A stretch of DNA of 64,000 bases from Paraburkholderia aromaticivorans (GTDB taxonomy: Bacteria; Pseudomonadota; Gammaproteobacteria; Burkholderiales; Burkholderiaceae). Under the pieces are notes generated by a model. The model worked only from the letters and a program-made list of their open reading frames with translations. It had not been told where the DNA came from and did not search any database. Each line of letters starts with the position of its first letter. The first letter of the stretch is position 1. A program made the translations under genes and the position numbers. The stretch is taken from contig NZ_CP051516.1 in assembly GCF_012689525.1 (NCBI RefSeq), forward strand, positions 1,426,001-1,490,000, read 5' to 3'. Shown one piece after another: positions 1 through 9,241 of the stretch.

Positions 1-2
1 GC

Positions 3-359
3 GTGAACGTCTGCGCGATTATCGACGGGCGCGTGGTGGGCCACGCCGGTCTCGAGGTCCACCGGCCGAGCCGCGCGCACTGCGCGCATCTAGGTCTGGC
101 CGTGCACGACGCGTATCATGGCCGCGGTGTCGGCGCCGCGCTTTTGCAAGGCTTGATCGATTGCGCGGATGCGTCACTCGGTTTGCGCCGCATCGACCTC
201 ACGGTGTTTTCCGACAACGCGCCGGCCATCGCGCTGTATCGCAAGTTCGGCTTTGTCGAAGAAGGCCGTTCGCGCGGTTTTGCCCTGCGCGACGGCATCC
301 TGGCCGACGTGCTGCATATGGCCCGCCTCGTCGACGCACCGCGCCTCCAGACAATCTGA
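3..359 (+). CDS. GNAT-family N-acetyltransferase, 5'-truncated
   Basis: The C-terminal part of a GCN5-related acetyltransferase, which moves an acetyl group from acetyl-CoA to an amine; the substrate cannot be told. The visible 118 residues include the acetyl-CoA-binding signature (HGRGVGAALL, near residues 38-47) and the typical ending 'DNAPAIALYRKFGFVEEG'. The frame is open to the window edge and the first GTG gives a protein lacking the N-terminal strand and helices of the fold, so the true start lies outside. It ends 13 bases before the RND pump and could be co-transcribed with it. Family call is secure; function is not. Confidence 0.8.
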   Translation: MNVCAIIDGRVVGHAGLEVHRPSRAHCAHLGLAVHDAYHGRGVGAALLQGLIDCADASLGLRRIDLTVFSDNAPAIALYRKFGFVEEGRSRGFALRDGILADVLHMARLVDAPRLQTI

Positions 360-372
360 ACGGATTCATTGA

Positions 373-3300
373 GTGCCATTTTTCTTCATCGACCGCCCGG
401 TCTTCGCATGGATCGTCGCGCTCGCCATTGTCGTGGCGGGCGCGCTGGCTATTCCTCAACTGCCGGTGGCGCAGTATCCGCGCCTTGCGCCGCCGCGCAT
501 CGTGATATCCGCCGTGTATCCGGGGGCGTCGACTGAAGTCGTGGACGAGAGCGTCGGCAGCATCATCGAGGAGAGTCTCGATGGCGCTGACAATATGCTG
601 TACTACCAAACGACCAGCGACAACCTGGGCGAGCTCGAAATCGACGCGACCTTCGCGCCCGGCACCAATCCGGATCTCGCGCTGGTCGACATCCAGAACC
701 GGCTCAAGCAGGTCGAGCCGCGTTTGCCGCAGCAGGTGGTCCAGCAGGGCATCAGCGTGTTCAAGGCGGCCAACACGTTCCTGATGCTCGTCGCGCTCGC
801 GTCCACCGACGGCACGCGCGACTCCGTGCAATTGAGCGACTATCTGAGCCGCTACGTGTTGCGCGAACTGAAGCGCGCGCCGGGTGTGGGCTCGGCCCAA
901 CTCTGGGACGCCGACGAAGCGCTGCGCATCTGGCTCGATCCGATGAAGCTGCGCGAATACGGCCTCGGCGCCGCCGAGGTGAACGCCGCCATCGCCGCAC
1001 AGAACGCGACCGTCACGGCGGGCACGCTCGGCGACGCGCCGTTCGTGCCGGGCCAGCAATTGACGGCCTCGGTGAGCGTGAAAGGCCAGTTGATCTCGCC
1101 GGCCGAATTCAGTCAGATCGTGCTGAAGGCGCGGCCGGACGGCTCGGCTGTGCGCCTGCGCGACGTCGCGCGAGTCGAACTCGGGCGTGACAACTACTCG
1201 TACTATTCGCGCCTGAACGGCAAGGCTGCGGCAACGGTCGGGATTCAGCTCGGGCCGCGTGGCAACGCGCTCGAAACGTCGAACGCGATTCGCGCGCGGC
1301 TTGCCGAGTTGGCAAAAGGATTGCCTTCGGGCGTCTCCATCGAAATCCCGTTCGACAACGCGCATTTTGTGCAGATCGCCATTCACGAGGTACTCGTCAC
1401 GCTCGCGGAAGCGGTAGTGCTGGTGTTCTTCGTGATGTGGCTGTTCCTGCGCGATCTGCGCTATACGCTGGTACCAACCGTGGTGATTCCGGTCACGCTG
1501 ATGGGCGCGTTTCTCGCCATGTATGCGTGCGGTCTGTCGATCAACGTGTTCACGATGTTCGGGCTCGTGCTCGCCATCGGTATTCTCGTCGACGACGCGA
1601 TCGTGGTGGTGGAGAGCGTGCATCGCGTGATGGAGGAAGAGGGCTTGCCGCCACGCGAGGCCACGCGCAAGGCCATGTCGCAGATCGGCGGCGCGATCGT
1701 CGGCGTGACGGCGGTGTTGACGGCGGTGTTCGTGCCGATGGCGTTCTTTCCCGGCGGCGTCGGCGGGATCTACCGGCAATTCGCGGTGGCGATGATCGCG
1801 TCGATGCTGGTGTCGTCGTTCATGGCCTTGTCGTTGACGCCCGCGTTGTGCGCGAATCTGCTGAAGGCGCACACGCAATCGGTGCGTCAACGCGATGCGC
1901 GCCGCGGCATTCCCGGTCTCGCGGCGCGTGCGGCGAGCCGCTTCACGTCCGGCTTCGATCGCGCCGCAAGTGGTTATCGCGGCTTGACGGCGCGCACGTT
2001 GCGCCGCATCGGCCCGATGCTGGCCGTCTACGCGGTGCTGGTCGGCGTGTGCGGCGTGCTCTACTGGCAGCTGCCCGGCGGTTTCCTGCCGAGCGAGGAC
2101 GAAGGCCAGTTGCAGGTGATGGTGCAATTGCCCGCGGGCGCCACCCAGGCGCGCACGCTGGCCGTGGTGCAACGCGCGGAAAAGATTCTCCATGCCGAGC
2201 CCGCCATCGCGAACGTCACGAGTGTGATCGGCTGGAGCTTTTCGGGCAGTGGTCAGAACGTGGCGATGGGGTTCGTCGAACTCAAGGACTGGGGCAAGCG
2301 CGATATCGATGCACTGGCCTTGCGCGACCGGCTCAACGCAAAGTTCGACCAGATTCTGGACGGTAACGTCGAGGCGCAATTGCCGCCTTCGGTGCCGGGA
2401 CTCGGACATTCGGACGGGTTCGTGTTCCGCCTCGAAGATCGCGGCGGAGTGGGGCTCGACGCGCTGAAGGCCGCGCGCGAGCAACTGTTCGCGCAAGCCA
2501 AGGCGAGTCCGGTGCTGGCCTCGGTGCACTCGGAAGATCTGCCTGACGCGCCGCGCGTCGAGCTTATCGTCGATCGCGCAAAGGCGTACGCGCTCGGCGT
2601 GTCGTTCGATCGCATCGCGGACGTGCTGGGCAGCACCTTCGGCTCGACCTATATCGACGATTTCCCGGCCGGCGGCCGCATGCGCCGCGTGATGATCGCC
2701 GCCGACGCCGCCACACGCATGACCGAAGACGATCTGCTCGCGCTCTCCGTGCCCAACTCGACGGGCGGCATGGTGCCGCTCTCGGCCATCGCGACGCGTC
2801 AGTGGACGATCGGTCCGGTGATGCTGACGCGCTACAACGGCTATCCGTCGCTCGACGTGAGCGGCCACGCGGCGCCCGGCTACAGCTCCGGCGCGGCCAT
2901 GGCGGAGCTGGAGCGGCTTGCCGCTTCGCTGCCGGTCGGCGTGAGCTATGACTGGGTCGATGCGGCACGCGAGGAAACCGCGGCCGCCAAACTCACGCCG
3001 TTGTTGATCGGCCTCTCATTGCTGGCGGTGTTCATGGCGCTGGCCGCGCTCTACGAAAGCTGGACCATTCCGCTTGCCGTGCTGATGGTCGTGCCGCTCG
3101 GCGTGATCGGCGCGGTCGCGGCGGTGCTGTTGCGCGGCATGCCCAACGACGTGTACTTCAAGGTCGGCATGATCACGGTGATCGGCCTCGCGGCGAAAAA
3201 CGCGATTCTGATCGTGCAGTTCGCCCGCGATCTGTACCAGCGCGGCATGCCGTTGACGCGTGCCGTGACCGAGGCCGCGGGCGCGCGCTTCCGGCCGATC

Positions 3301-3585
3301 GTGATGACCTCGGCGGCGTTTCTGCTGGGCGTCGTGCCGCTCGTGGTGTCGAGCGGCGCGGGTGCCGAGAGTCGCCGCTCGATCGGCACGGGCGTCTTCG
3401 GCGGCGTGCTGGCTGCCACGCTGTTCGGGCTGGTGTTCGCGCCGGTCGCGTTCCATGCGGTCGCATCGCTCACGCACGGACGGCGGCGGCTGGCGGAACT
3501 GCATCGCAAGCGCGCGGAGCGGCGGGCGCGCCGTGCCGCGACCGCGATCGAACGCGAATCGTTCGACGAGTCGCCGACGGCCTGA
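373..3585 (+). CDS. RND (HAE1-type) multidrug efflux permease, inner-membrane pump
   Basis: A 1070-residue proton-driven pump of the AcrB/MexB superfamily, which would export hydrophobic or amphiphilic compounds through a periplasmic adaptor and an outer-membrane channel. It begins with the family's usual opening (FFIDRPVFAWI) from a GTG start. The proton-relay residues are in place: Asp407-Asp408 in 'GILVDDAIVVVES' and Lys942 in 'GLAAKNAILIVQF', almost exactly the AcrB numbering. Two periplasmic porter halves lie between TM1/TM2 and TM7/TM8, as expected. No adaptor (MFP) or outer-membrane gene follows it; those may lie to the left of the window or elsewhere. Its length and motifs indicate an intact gene. 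Confidence 0.93.
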   Translation: MPFFFIDRPVFAWIVALAIVVAGALAIPQLPVAQYPRLAPPRIVISAVYPGASTEVVDESVGSIIEESLDGADNMLYYQTTSDNLGELEIDATFAPGTNPDLALVDIQNRLKQVEPRLPQQVVQQGISVFKAANTFLMLVALASTDGTRDSVQLSDYLSRYVLRELKRAPGVGSAQLWDADEALRIWLDPMKLREYGLGAAEVNAAIAAQNATVTAGTLGDAPFVPGQQLTASVSVKGQLISPAEFSQIVLKARPDGSAVRLRDVARVELGRDNYSYYSRLNGKAAATVGIQLGPRGNALETSNAIRARLAELAKGLPSGVSIEIPFDNAHFVQIAIHEVLVTLAEAVVLVFFVMWLFLRDLRYTLVPTVVIPVTLMGAFLAMYACGLSINVFTMFGLVLAIGILVDDAIVVVESVHRVMEEEGLPPREATRKAMSQIGGAIVGVTAVLTAVFVPMAFFPGGVGGIYRQFAVAMIASMLVSSFMALSLTPALCANLLKAHTQSVRQRDARRGIPGLAARAASRFTSGFDRAASGYRGLTARTLRRIGPMLAVYAVLVGVCGVLYWQLPGGFLPSEDEGQLQVMVQLPAGATQARTLAVVQRAEKILHAEPAIANVTSVIGWSFSGSGQNVAMGFVELKDWGKRDIDALALRDRLNAKFDQILDGNVEAQLPPSVPGLGHSDGFVFRLEDRGGVGLDALKAAREQLFAQAKASPVLASVHSEDLPDAPRVELIVDRAKAYALGVSFDRIADVLGSTFGSTYIDDFPAGGRMRRVMIAADAATRMTEDDLLALSVPNSTGGMVPLSAIATRQWTIGPVMLTRYNGYPSLDVSGHAAPGYSSGAAMAELERLAASLPVGVSYDWVDAAREETAAAKLTPLLIGLSLLAVFMALAALYESWTIPLAVLMVVPLGVIGAVAAVLLRGMPNDVYFKVGMITVIGLAAKNAILIVQFARDLYQRGMPLTRAVTEAAGARFRPIVMTSAAFLLGVVPLVVSSGAGAESRRSIGTGVFGGVLAATLFGLVFAPVAFHAVASLTHGRRRLAELHRKRAERRARRAATAIERESFDESPTA

Positions 3586-4319
3586 GCGCGCTTCACTTAC
3601 GCCACGTCCATACACTGCGCCGCGTTTATCCGGCCGGCTGATTCGCCGCTTGCTTTGTTTAAGAAACGCGCTTGCCGCACTTCTGGCAACCGGCGTTCAA
3701 TCCTCTGATGTTTACGATAATTGTGCGCTGCAACCATCGATTGTTCATACGTATAAAACCGCCAATGTTTCAATATAGAAACATTTTTAGACGTTCGAGA
3801 AATGCGTTTATAAAACTGTAATGGCGACCGATTCGTTAAATGCAGGTCGATTGCAGCGGGCAGTCAATAAATTCCCAATTTGCGAATAAATCGGCTATTG
3901 AATGGTCATTATCTGAGAGGTTTGCAGTTCAGGTTTGAAACACTTTTGGATGCTGCTTCGCCATACGCAAGTCACAAATTGGATATCATCCGACGCGTTC
4001 GGACGCCACCTGTCGATGCCTGAAAAACCAGACTGGTAGCCATTTAGCGGCAAGGCGCCGAAATCGTGCCAGTATGCCTTGCCGTGGCGCGCCCGCAACC
4101 CCCGTTCTCATATCAAACGCACGATAACGGTTTTCTTCATACATTCTGTTTCTCGATAGTAATTTGTTTTTCAAATTTACTATAGCGAGCCATTCCGCTA
4201 ACATCACGCTTAATCCGTTAAGTGCCTTGCCGCGATTTCTGCTGGCAATAATCATTCCGCTCATACCGGCTGCTAACGGCGATCGGGGTCCACAATGTAC
4301 GACAGTTTAGGGAAATATC
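3586..4319. other. Long AT-rich intergenic region
   Basis: About 730 bases between the RND pump and the AraC-type regulator, clearly richer in A+T than the flanks. An imperfect inverted repeat lies at 4152-4190 (CTCG..ATAGTAA.TTTG with a T-rich loop), which could be an operator or a weak bidirectional terminator. A 92-codon frame on the minus strand (3986-4264) overlaps it but matches no family I recognise and has no clear ribosome-binding site. I see no other gene. Confidence 0.5.
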
Positions 4320-5315
4320 ATGCCGCACATGCACCTTGATACTGCGAGGATCACCTGGCTACATACGCCCACACTGAACGTGCGTAGTGCAACGCGGCGA
4401 ATCGGCGTGTTGCTGTTCGACGGCTTCTGGCTGCTCGGCCCAGGCACGGTGGTGGAGATGTTCCAGACCGCGAACGAACTCTCGGGTTCGCACGCCGGTG
4501 AAGAGCAGCCTTACGAAGTGCAATTCCTTTCCATGGACGGCGGCAGCGTCGCCAGTTCTTCTTCTGCGCGCATCTGGACTGACCGTATCGACGCGCGCTT
4601 TGCCAGCGGTTTCGACGTGCTGTTCATCGCGGGCGGCTATGGCGCGCATGTGGCCGCGCGCGACGAGCGGGTGCTTGGCTGGCTGCGTTCGGTGCAATCG
4701 CGCACGCGTGCGATCGAAACGATCGGTGAAGGGCGGCTCGTGCTGGAAGCGGCCGGCCCGACGGATAGCGACGGACCGCAGGTGAACCGCTATCTCTCCA
4801 GCGTCACGGGTGAGTCCGCGCTCAACGCGTCCAACGATCGTAACGACTGTGCCCGCAGCGCGCTCATGTTCATCAAACGCGATCTCGGTGCCGAGCTTGC
4901 ACGCAGCGTCGCCGACCGTGTGATGCCCGGCATGGCTGCCACCTGGGTGCCGCTCCCGGCAGAGGGCGGCACGCTCAGCGTGGCCGAGAAGATCCGCGCG
5001 GCGGCGCGCTGGATGGAGGCGAATTGCGACCGTCCGGTTTCGGTGGCCGACGCCGCGCAGGTCGCGGCGATGAGCGAGCGCAATTTCCTGCGGCGTTTCA
5101 AGCATGAAATGCAGGTCACGCCGTCGGACTATTTGCTGCAAGTTCGCCTGCGCATTGCCTGCAACTTCCTGACCGAGACCGAACTACCGGTCGACAAGAT
5201 CGCGCGGCGCAGCGGTACCGGCAACGGCGATCGTCTCGCGAAGATTTTCCGCAAGCGCATGGCGCTCTCTCCAACCGAATATCGCGCACGCAGCCGAGTG
5301 GCGAGCGAGGCATAA
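4320..5315 (+). CDS. GlxA-like AraC-family transcriptional regulator (DJ-1/PfpI sensor domain + AraC HTH)
   Basis: A 331-residue two-domain regulator. Residues about 25-190 form a DJ-1/PfpI-like domain (RIGVLLFDGFWLLGPGTVVE, then AGGYGAHVAARDERVLGWL) without the nucleophilic Cys of true DJ-1 hydrolases, as is common in such regulators. Residues about 225-325 are the two helix-turn-helix AraC domain (VSVADAAQVAAMSERNFLRR and the closing 'ALSPTEYR'). Regulators of this class often control amine, carnitine or amino-acid metabolism, but the target here is unknown. The next gene, an epimerase, starts about 110 bases downstream on the same strand. Confidence 0.85.
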   Translation: MPHMHLDTARITWLHTPTLNVRSATRRIGVLLFDGFWLLGPGTVVEMFQTANELSGSHAGEEQPYEVQFLSMDGGSVASSSSARIWTDRIDARFASGFDVLFIAGGYGAHVAARDERVLGWLRSVQSRTRAIETIGEGRLVLEAAGPTDSDGPQVNRYLSSVTGESALNASNDRNDCARSALMFIKRDLGAELARSVADRVMPGMAATWVPLPAEGGTLSVAEKIRAAARWMEANCDRPVSVADAAQVAAMSERNFLRRFKHEMQVTPSDYLLQVRLRIACNFLTETELPVDKIARRSGTGNGDRLAKIFRKRMALSPTEYRARSRVASEA

Positions 5316-5423
5316 TATTCATGCAGGCGCCCGTGTCGGCGGCGGCGCGCCTTACGACAGTTGGACGCGTCCGTCGTGGCGGCCGCGTTTTCGCCGGTCA
5401 GGCTTCTTACGAGCACAGTGGCA

Positions 5424-5975
5424 ATGGGCAACAAGGTGATCGCGACGGCATTGCCGGAGGTTAAGCTCATCGAGCCCGAGGTGTTTTGCGACGAATTCGG
5501 CTTCTGCTTCGAGAGCTTCAGCGCGGACGAGTTTATCGACGATGTCTCGCAAGCTTTCCAGTTTGTGCAGGACCGGCATTCGCGTGCGGTGCGTGGCGTG
5601 TTGCGCGGGTTGCACTATCAGGTGCAACGCCCTCAGGGCCGGCTCATGCGGGTCGTGGTGGGCGAAGTGTTCGCCGTCGCCGTCGACGTGCGGCTCAATT
5701 CGCCGAATTTCGGCAAGTGGTGCGGGGCGCATCTGAGCGCGGCCAATTACCGGCAGATCTGGGCGCCGCCGGGCTTCGCGCACGGTTTCGTGGTGCTGTC
5801 CAACTTCGCCGAGTGTTTGTGGAAAACCACCGAATACTGGTTTCCCGAACTGGAGCGCTGCATTCTGTGGCGCGATCCCGACATCGGCATCGAGTGGCCG
5901 ATCGGTTTCGAACCGACGCTTGGCGCGAAGGATGCCGCGGGCCGGCGTATTTACGAAGCGGAAAATATCGCCTGA
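5424..5975 (+). CDS. rfbC: dTDP-4-dehydrorhamnose 3,5-epimerase
   Basis: RmlC-type cupin epimerase converting dTDP-4-dehydro-6-deoxy-glucose to dTDP-4-dehydro-L-rhamnose for surface polysaccharides. From the ATG at 5424 it is 183 residues, the normal family length; a TTG 63 bases upstream would add an unconserved leader. The signature 'RGVLRGLHYQ' places the catalytic His at residue 64. 'APPGFAHGFVVLS' and the ending 'ILWRDPDIGIEWP' supply the other active-site elements. The usual partners rmlA, rmlB and rmlD are not beside it, so it stands alone and may supplement a main rhamnose operon elsewhere. Confidence 0.9.
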   Translation: MGNKVIATALPEVKLIEPEVFCDEFGFCFESFSADEFIDDVSQAFQFVQDRHSRAVRGVLRGLHYQVQRPQGRLMRVVVGEVFAVAVDVRLNSPNFGKWCGAHLSAANYRQIWAPPGFAHGFVVLSNFAECLWKTTEYWFPELERCILWRDPDIGIEWPIGFEPTLGAKDAAGRRIYEAENIA

Positions 5976-6027
5976 GCTACGCGCACGGTCTGGCCGCGCC
6001 GAGGCGCGCGCGTCATGCCGCGGATAT

Positions 6028-6957
6028 TCAGCGCGTCACCATCACGGCGCCGACGCTCGCGGTCACCACCAGCAGCGTGCCCATGATTTGCAAAATCCCC
6101 ATCGGCTGATGCAGTACGACGAAGCCGGCCAACGCGCCGATCGCCGGTTCGACGCTCATCAGGATTCCGAACGAGGCGGCCGGCATGTGCCGCAATGCCA
6201 CCATTTCCAGCGCATACGGCAGCAGCGGGACCAGTATCGCGAGGCCCGCTGTCGCTGCGATCTGGCCTACCTCGACATGAAGACCGCTTTGCGCCAATCC
6301 GAATGGCGTGGCCACGAGTGCCGCCGCGATCAGCGACACGGACAGTCCCTCGAGTCCCGCGAACAGGGTGCCGGTCTTCTTCATCAACACGATATAGCTG
6401 CCCCAGCCGAGCGCCGCGCCGCAGGCGAGCAGCACGCCGAGCGGTTCGCCGATCCAGCCGGCGCGATCGCGCGAGAGCAGGATCACGCCGGCAATCGCGA
6501 GCGCGGGCCAGAGCAACGCGCGTGCGCGACGGACCGCGAAGGTCGCCACGGCGAGCGGCCCAAGAAAGTCGATCGCCACGGCGAGTCCTAACGGAATGCG
6601 CTGAAGCGCGGCGAAAAAGCACAGCGTCATGCCCGCCATCGCCGCGCCGAGCACGCCGGCGGCAGTCCAATGAGCGCGCGAGTAACTCAGAAAGCGCGGA
6701 CGTACCAGCAAGGCGAGCACCAATGCCGCCCAGCACAGGCGCAGCCAGGTGGTGCTGAGTGAACCGTACGTGGCCATCGTCGGCGCGGAAAGCGCGGCGC
6801 CGAACTGCACGCACGACATCGACAGCACGCACAGCAACGCTGCCCCGGCCGCGCTGCGGGCGGGTTTCACGCTGGTTTGCGCGGGATTCAACGCGGGTTG
6901 GAGGGTGGTGTCCTGCATGGTCGTCTGGTGTGTTGGCGTTCGATCGGAATTCGTCAT
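6028..6957 (-). CDS. EamA/RhtA-family drug/metabolite (amino-acid) exporter
   Basis: A 309-residue inner-membrane protein with ten predicted helices in two EamA repeats. The first repeat is recognisable by 'YGSLSTTWLRLCWAALVLAL' and 'IPLGLAVAIDFLGPLAVA'; the second ends in 'MSVEPAIGALAGFVVLHQ', typical of RhtA-like threonine/homoserine exporters. The 40-residue hydrophilic N-terminus before TM1 is slightly long, and a later start is possible. It is transcribed divergently from the LysR gene at 7026, an arrangement that usually means the LysR protein controls the exporter through the shared 6958-7025 region. Confidence 0.88.
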   Translation of the reverse strand: MTNSDRTPTHQTTMQDTTLQPALNPAQTSVKPARSAAGAALLCVLSMSCVQFGAALSAPTMATYGSLSTTWLRLCWAALVLALLVRPRFLSYSRAHWTAAGVLGAAMAGMTLCFFAALQRIPLGLAVAIDFLGPLAVATFAVRRARALLWPALAIAGVILLSRDRAGWIGEPLGVLLACGAALGWGSYIVLMKKTGTLFAGLEGLSVSLIAAALVATPFGLAQSGLHVEVGQIAATAGLAILVPLLPYALEMVALRHMPAASFGILMSVEPAIGALAGFVVLHQPMGILQIMGTLLVVTASVGAVMVTR

Positions 6958-6963
6958 CGCTAT

Positions 6964-7006
6964 CTTATCGGTGCTGGCGGTATTAAGATAAGTTGATATT
7001 TCTTAT
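6964..7006. promoter_or_regulatory. Candidate LysR operator between divergent exporter and regulator
   Basis: Three copies of a CTTAT(C)/GATAAG half-site occur in the short divergent gap: CTTATC at 6964-6969, GATAAG at 6987-6992 and CTTAT at 7002-7006. Adjacent halves form inverted repeats of the size LysR-type tetramers bind. The assignment rests on position and symmetry only. Confidence 0.5.
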
Positions 7007-7025
7007 GCCGACTTCAAGAACCTTT

Positions 7026-7931
7026 ATGACCCGAGATCTTGACAGCAACCTGCTGCGCGCCTTTGTCACCGTGGCGGAGACGGGCGCGGTGGGCGTGGCG
7101 GCGACGCGCCTCGCGCGAACCCAAGCCGCGGTAAGCATGCAATTGCGCCGGCTCGAAGACGAACTCGGGCAGCGTTTGCTCGACCGCTCGCCGCGCGGCG
7201 TGCAACTTACGGAAGCGGGACATTTGTTGCTGCCGTATGCCCATACGATACTCGGCGCGGGCGCCGATGCGCGTCGCGCGTTGAGCGCAGGGCAGGTGTC
7301 CGGCACCGTGCGGCTCGGCATGCTGGAGGACATTGCGGTCGGTCGTTTGCCGCGAGCGTTGCGGCGTTTTTCGATCGCTTATCCGCAAGTGGCGCTGGAG
7401 ATCGTCGTCGACAGCAGCGCAGCGTTGTCGAGCCGGCTCGCGGATGGCAGCCTCGACGTGGTGGTCGGCGATCCCGCGCTGGTCGACGCAACGCCGCATC
7501 TCACGTGGAAGCAGCCGCTCTTCTGGGTCGGCGCGCGCGGCTTCAGCCGCGACGCGCAGGCGGCCTTACCGGTGGTGGCATTCGGCGACGCGTGTCTGTG
7601 GCAGCAGCAGGTGTTGACGGCGTTGCGCCGCGCGGGGATCGCGTGGCGCATCGTGTGCACGAGCACCAGTCTGCCGGCCGTGCAATCCGCGGTTGAAGCG
7701 GGGCTCGGTGTGTCCGTGCTGCTCGACGGCAACATCCGTTCGGAGTCGATGCGCGTGCTCGGCCAAAACGATGGTTTGCCCGACGCGCCCACCGCGGACT
7801 TCGGGCTTTTCATGCGCGAGGTTTCCGGCGCGCAGGCGGCCGCCGTGCAAACCTTGCAAACGTTCCTCTGCGAGGAATTGCATCTCGGTCTACGCGAAGG
7901 CGAGCCGCAGCTTGCGCCGGCTTTGGCCTAG
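7026..7931 (+). CDS. LysR-family transcriptional regulator (divergent to EamA exporter)
   Basis: About 301 residues from the ATG at 7026; an in-frame ATG at 7005 is the alternative, but it overlaps the operator repeats. The N-terminal winged HTH is clear: 'LDSNLLRAFVTVAETGAVG' and 'RTQAAVSMQLRRLEDELG'. The LysR substrate-binding domain follows with 'GTVRLGMLEDIAVGRLPRAL'. Related proteins next to EamA exporters respond to amino acids or toxic metabolites; the ligand here cannot be read. Probably autoregulated and controls 6028-6957. Confidence 0.9.
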   Translation: MTRDLDSNLLRAFVTVAETGAVGVAATRLARTQAAVSMQLRRLEDELGQRLLDRSPRGVQLTEAGHLLLPYAHTILGAGADARRALSAGQVSGTVRLGMLEDIAVGRLPRALRRFSIAYPQVALEIVVDSSAALSSRLADGSLDVVVGDPALVDATPHLTWKQPLFWVGARGFSRDAQAALPVVAFGDACLWQQQVLTALRRAGIAWRIVCTSTSLPAVQSAVEAGLGVSVLLDGNIRSESMRVLGQNDGLPDAPTADFGLFMREVSGAQAAAVQTLQTFLCEELHLGLREGEPQLAPALA

Positions 7932-8026
7932 CGCGCCGGCAGCGGCTCCCATGTGAGTTTTTACGACATTTTTTCTTGAGACGCGTCCACGCGAAATCTA
8001 CACTTCGGGCATCTTGATACCGCGAG

Positions 8027-8665
8027 GTGCTCAACGTGAAACAACGTGCAACGAAGCAACAATCCGTTCGTATCGACTATGTGTGTCACGGCGTGGGCCG
8101 TGTCGAATTGCGCCGCTTCGATCCGGCGCGCGATTCGTTCGTCGCATTGACGGCGTTGTTGCATCGGGCCTTCACGCCGCTCGGCGCAATGGGCCTCAAC
8201 TGTACGTGCGTGGATCAGACCGTCGAGACGACACGCCTGCGCGCAACGCGCGGCGATTGCTATGTGGCGGTGTGCGACGGGCGCATCGTCGGCACGATGA
8301 CACTCTATGCAACAGATCGTGAATCGGCTTGCGAGCTATACCGGCGCGACGATATCGCCAGCTTGCGCCAGTTCGCGGTCGAGCCGGTGTGGCAGGCGCG
8401 CGGTATCGGTACGTTGCTGATTGCCTTCGCCGACCATTGGGCCGCGACGCGGGGCTATGCGGAGCTTGCGCTCGATACGCCGCAACCCGCTGCGCATCTG
8501 ATCGAGTTTTATCGTGGACAGGGGTTTCGTATTGTCGATTTCGTACGCTTCGACGGCAAGGGTTATGACAGCGCGATCTTGAGCAAGCCGCCGGTGGCGA
8601 CGCGTACGCTCGCTAACTGGTCGCATCGGTTGAGTGTGCGTGCGCCGATTGCGCGCGCGGCGTGA
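8027..8665 (+). CDS. GNAT-family N-acetyltransferase
   Basis: A 212-residue acetyltransferase with the GNAT core at about residues 75-175. 'LRQFAVEPVWQARGIGTLLI' holds the acetyl-CoA loop (ARGIGT) and 'LIEFYRGQGFRIVDFVRF' the closing motif. Residues 1-30 are a family-specific leader. The GTG start at 8027 is preceded by a weak GCGAG; the GTG at 8036 is an alternative. Substrate unknown. It faces the DUF1328 gene, with a long hairpin between them. Confidence 0.82.
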   Translation: MLNVKQRATKQQSVRIDYVCHGVGRVELRRFDPARDSFVALTALLHRAFTPLGAMGLNCTCVDQTVETTRLRATRGDCYVAVCDGRIVGTMTLYATDRESACELYRRDDIASLRQFAVEPVWQARGIGTLLIAFADHWAATRGYAELALDTPQPAAHLIEFYRGQGFRIVDFVRFDGKGYDSAILSKPPVATRTLANWSHRLSVRAPIARAA

Positions 8666-8767
8666 AGACAAGGAAGCGGCAACGAAGCGGCAACGAAGAT
8701 TGGAGGAGTGCTGCGGTGCAATGCGTGGTAGAGGACGCTTGGATGCAGGTTTAGCCTGAAGTGAAAA

Positions 8768-8842
8768 CCCCGGCGCGGGGCAGCAACAATTGCAATACGG
8801 TACGGCAAGTATTGCAACGGATTGCTGATTCTCGCGCCGGGG
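8768..8842 (-). terminator. Long convergent-intergenic hairpin, probable terminator of the DUF1328 gene
   Basis: A compound inverted repeat. An outer 10-bp perfect stem (CCCCGGCGCG at 8768-8777 with its complement at 8833-8842) encloses CAGCAA/TTGCTG (8781-8786 with 8822-8827) and TTGCAATAC/GTATTGCAA (8790-8798 with 8809-8817). On the minus strand the GC-rich end is followed directly by TTTT, which suits a rho-independent terminator for the gene at 8877-9038. It may serve both converging genes. It is longer than an ordinary terminator, so it could also be a mobile palindromic element. Confidence 0.6.
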
Positions 8843-8876
8843 CAGGTGTGTTTCGCCTAAACAGTCGACGCGTTCA

Positions 8877-9038
8877 TCAGCGTCGCATCACGCCCATCAG
8901 CAAGGTGACGAGGAAGATCACCACGAAGATGAAGAACAGTACCTTGGCGATTTCCGTCGCGCCTGCGGCAATGCCGCCGAAGCCGAATACCGCGGCGATG
9001 ATCGCGATGATGAAGAAGATTGCAGCGTATCGAAGCAT
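8877..9038 (-). CDS. DUF1328 small inner-membrane protein (YtjA-like)
   Basis: A 53-residue protein. It starts '[20 protein letters not shown]' and ends 'LMGVMRR', the standard DUF1328 pattern of two hydrophobic helices (about residues 4-20 and 31-48) separated by a glycine-rich turn and '[11 protein letters not shown]'. A strong ribosome-binding site (GGGAGG) precedes the ATG. Function of the family is unknown; members are often induced by envelope or starvation stress in enterobacteria (family knowledge, not shown here). It is a single-gene unit ending at the hairpin at 8768-8842. Confidence 0.92.
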   Translation of the reverse strand: MLRYAAIFFIIAIIAAVFGFGGIAAGATEIAKVLFFIFVVIFLVTLLMGVMRR

Positions 9039-9241
9039 GGGGCCTCCCACCGATGGATTGCTGGATTAAATGGAAAACGGCGACTCGTTGTGGGCACTGC
9101 GTGCTTTGACGGGTTATTTGCCGGCGAGCGGAATAGAGCAATAGGTGTGCCCAGACCTGGGCACACCAAGGGGAGCCCCTGATCGGCCCGCTGCTTTTCT
9201 GCTGTTACCATCGCGGATCGTCGATTTCCGCACACCCCGCC

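Noticed and set aside
199..2868. Very long open frame antisense to the RND pump
   Set aside because: Rich in His/Arg with no recognisable domain; it mirrors the codon bias of the GC-rich sense gene.
3986..4264. 92-codon minus-strand frame in the AT-rich gap before the AraC regulator
   Set aside because: No recognisable family, no clear ribosome-binding site and it spans an inverted repeat; kept only as a note in the intergenic entry.
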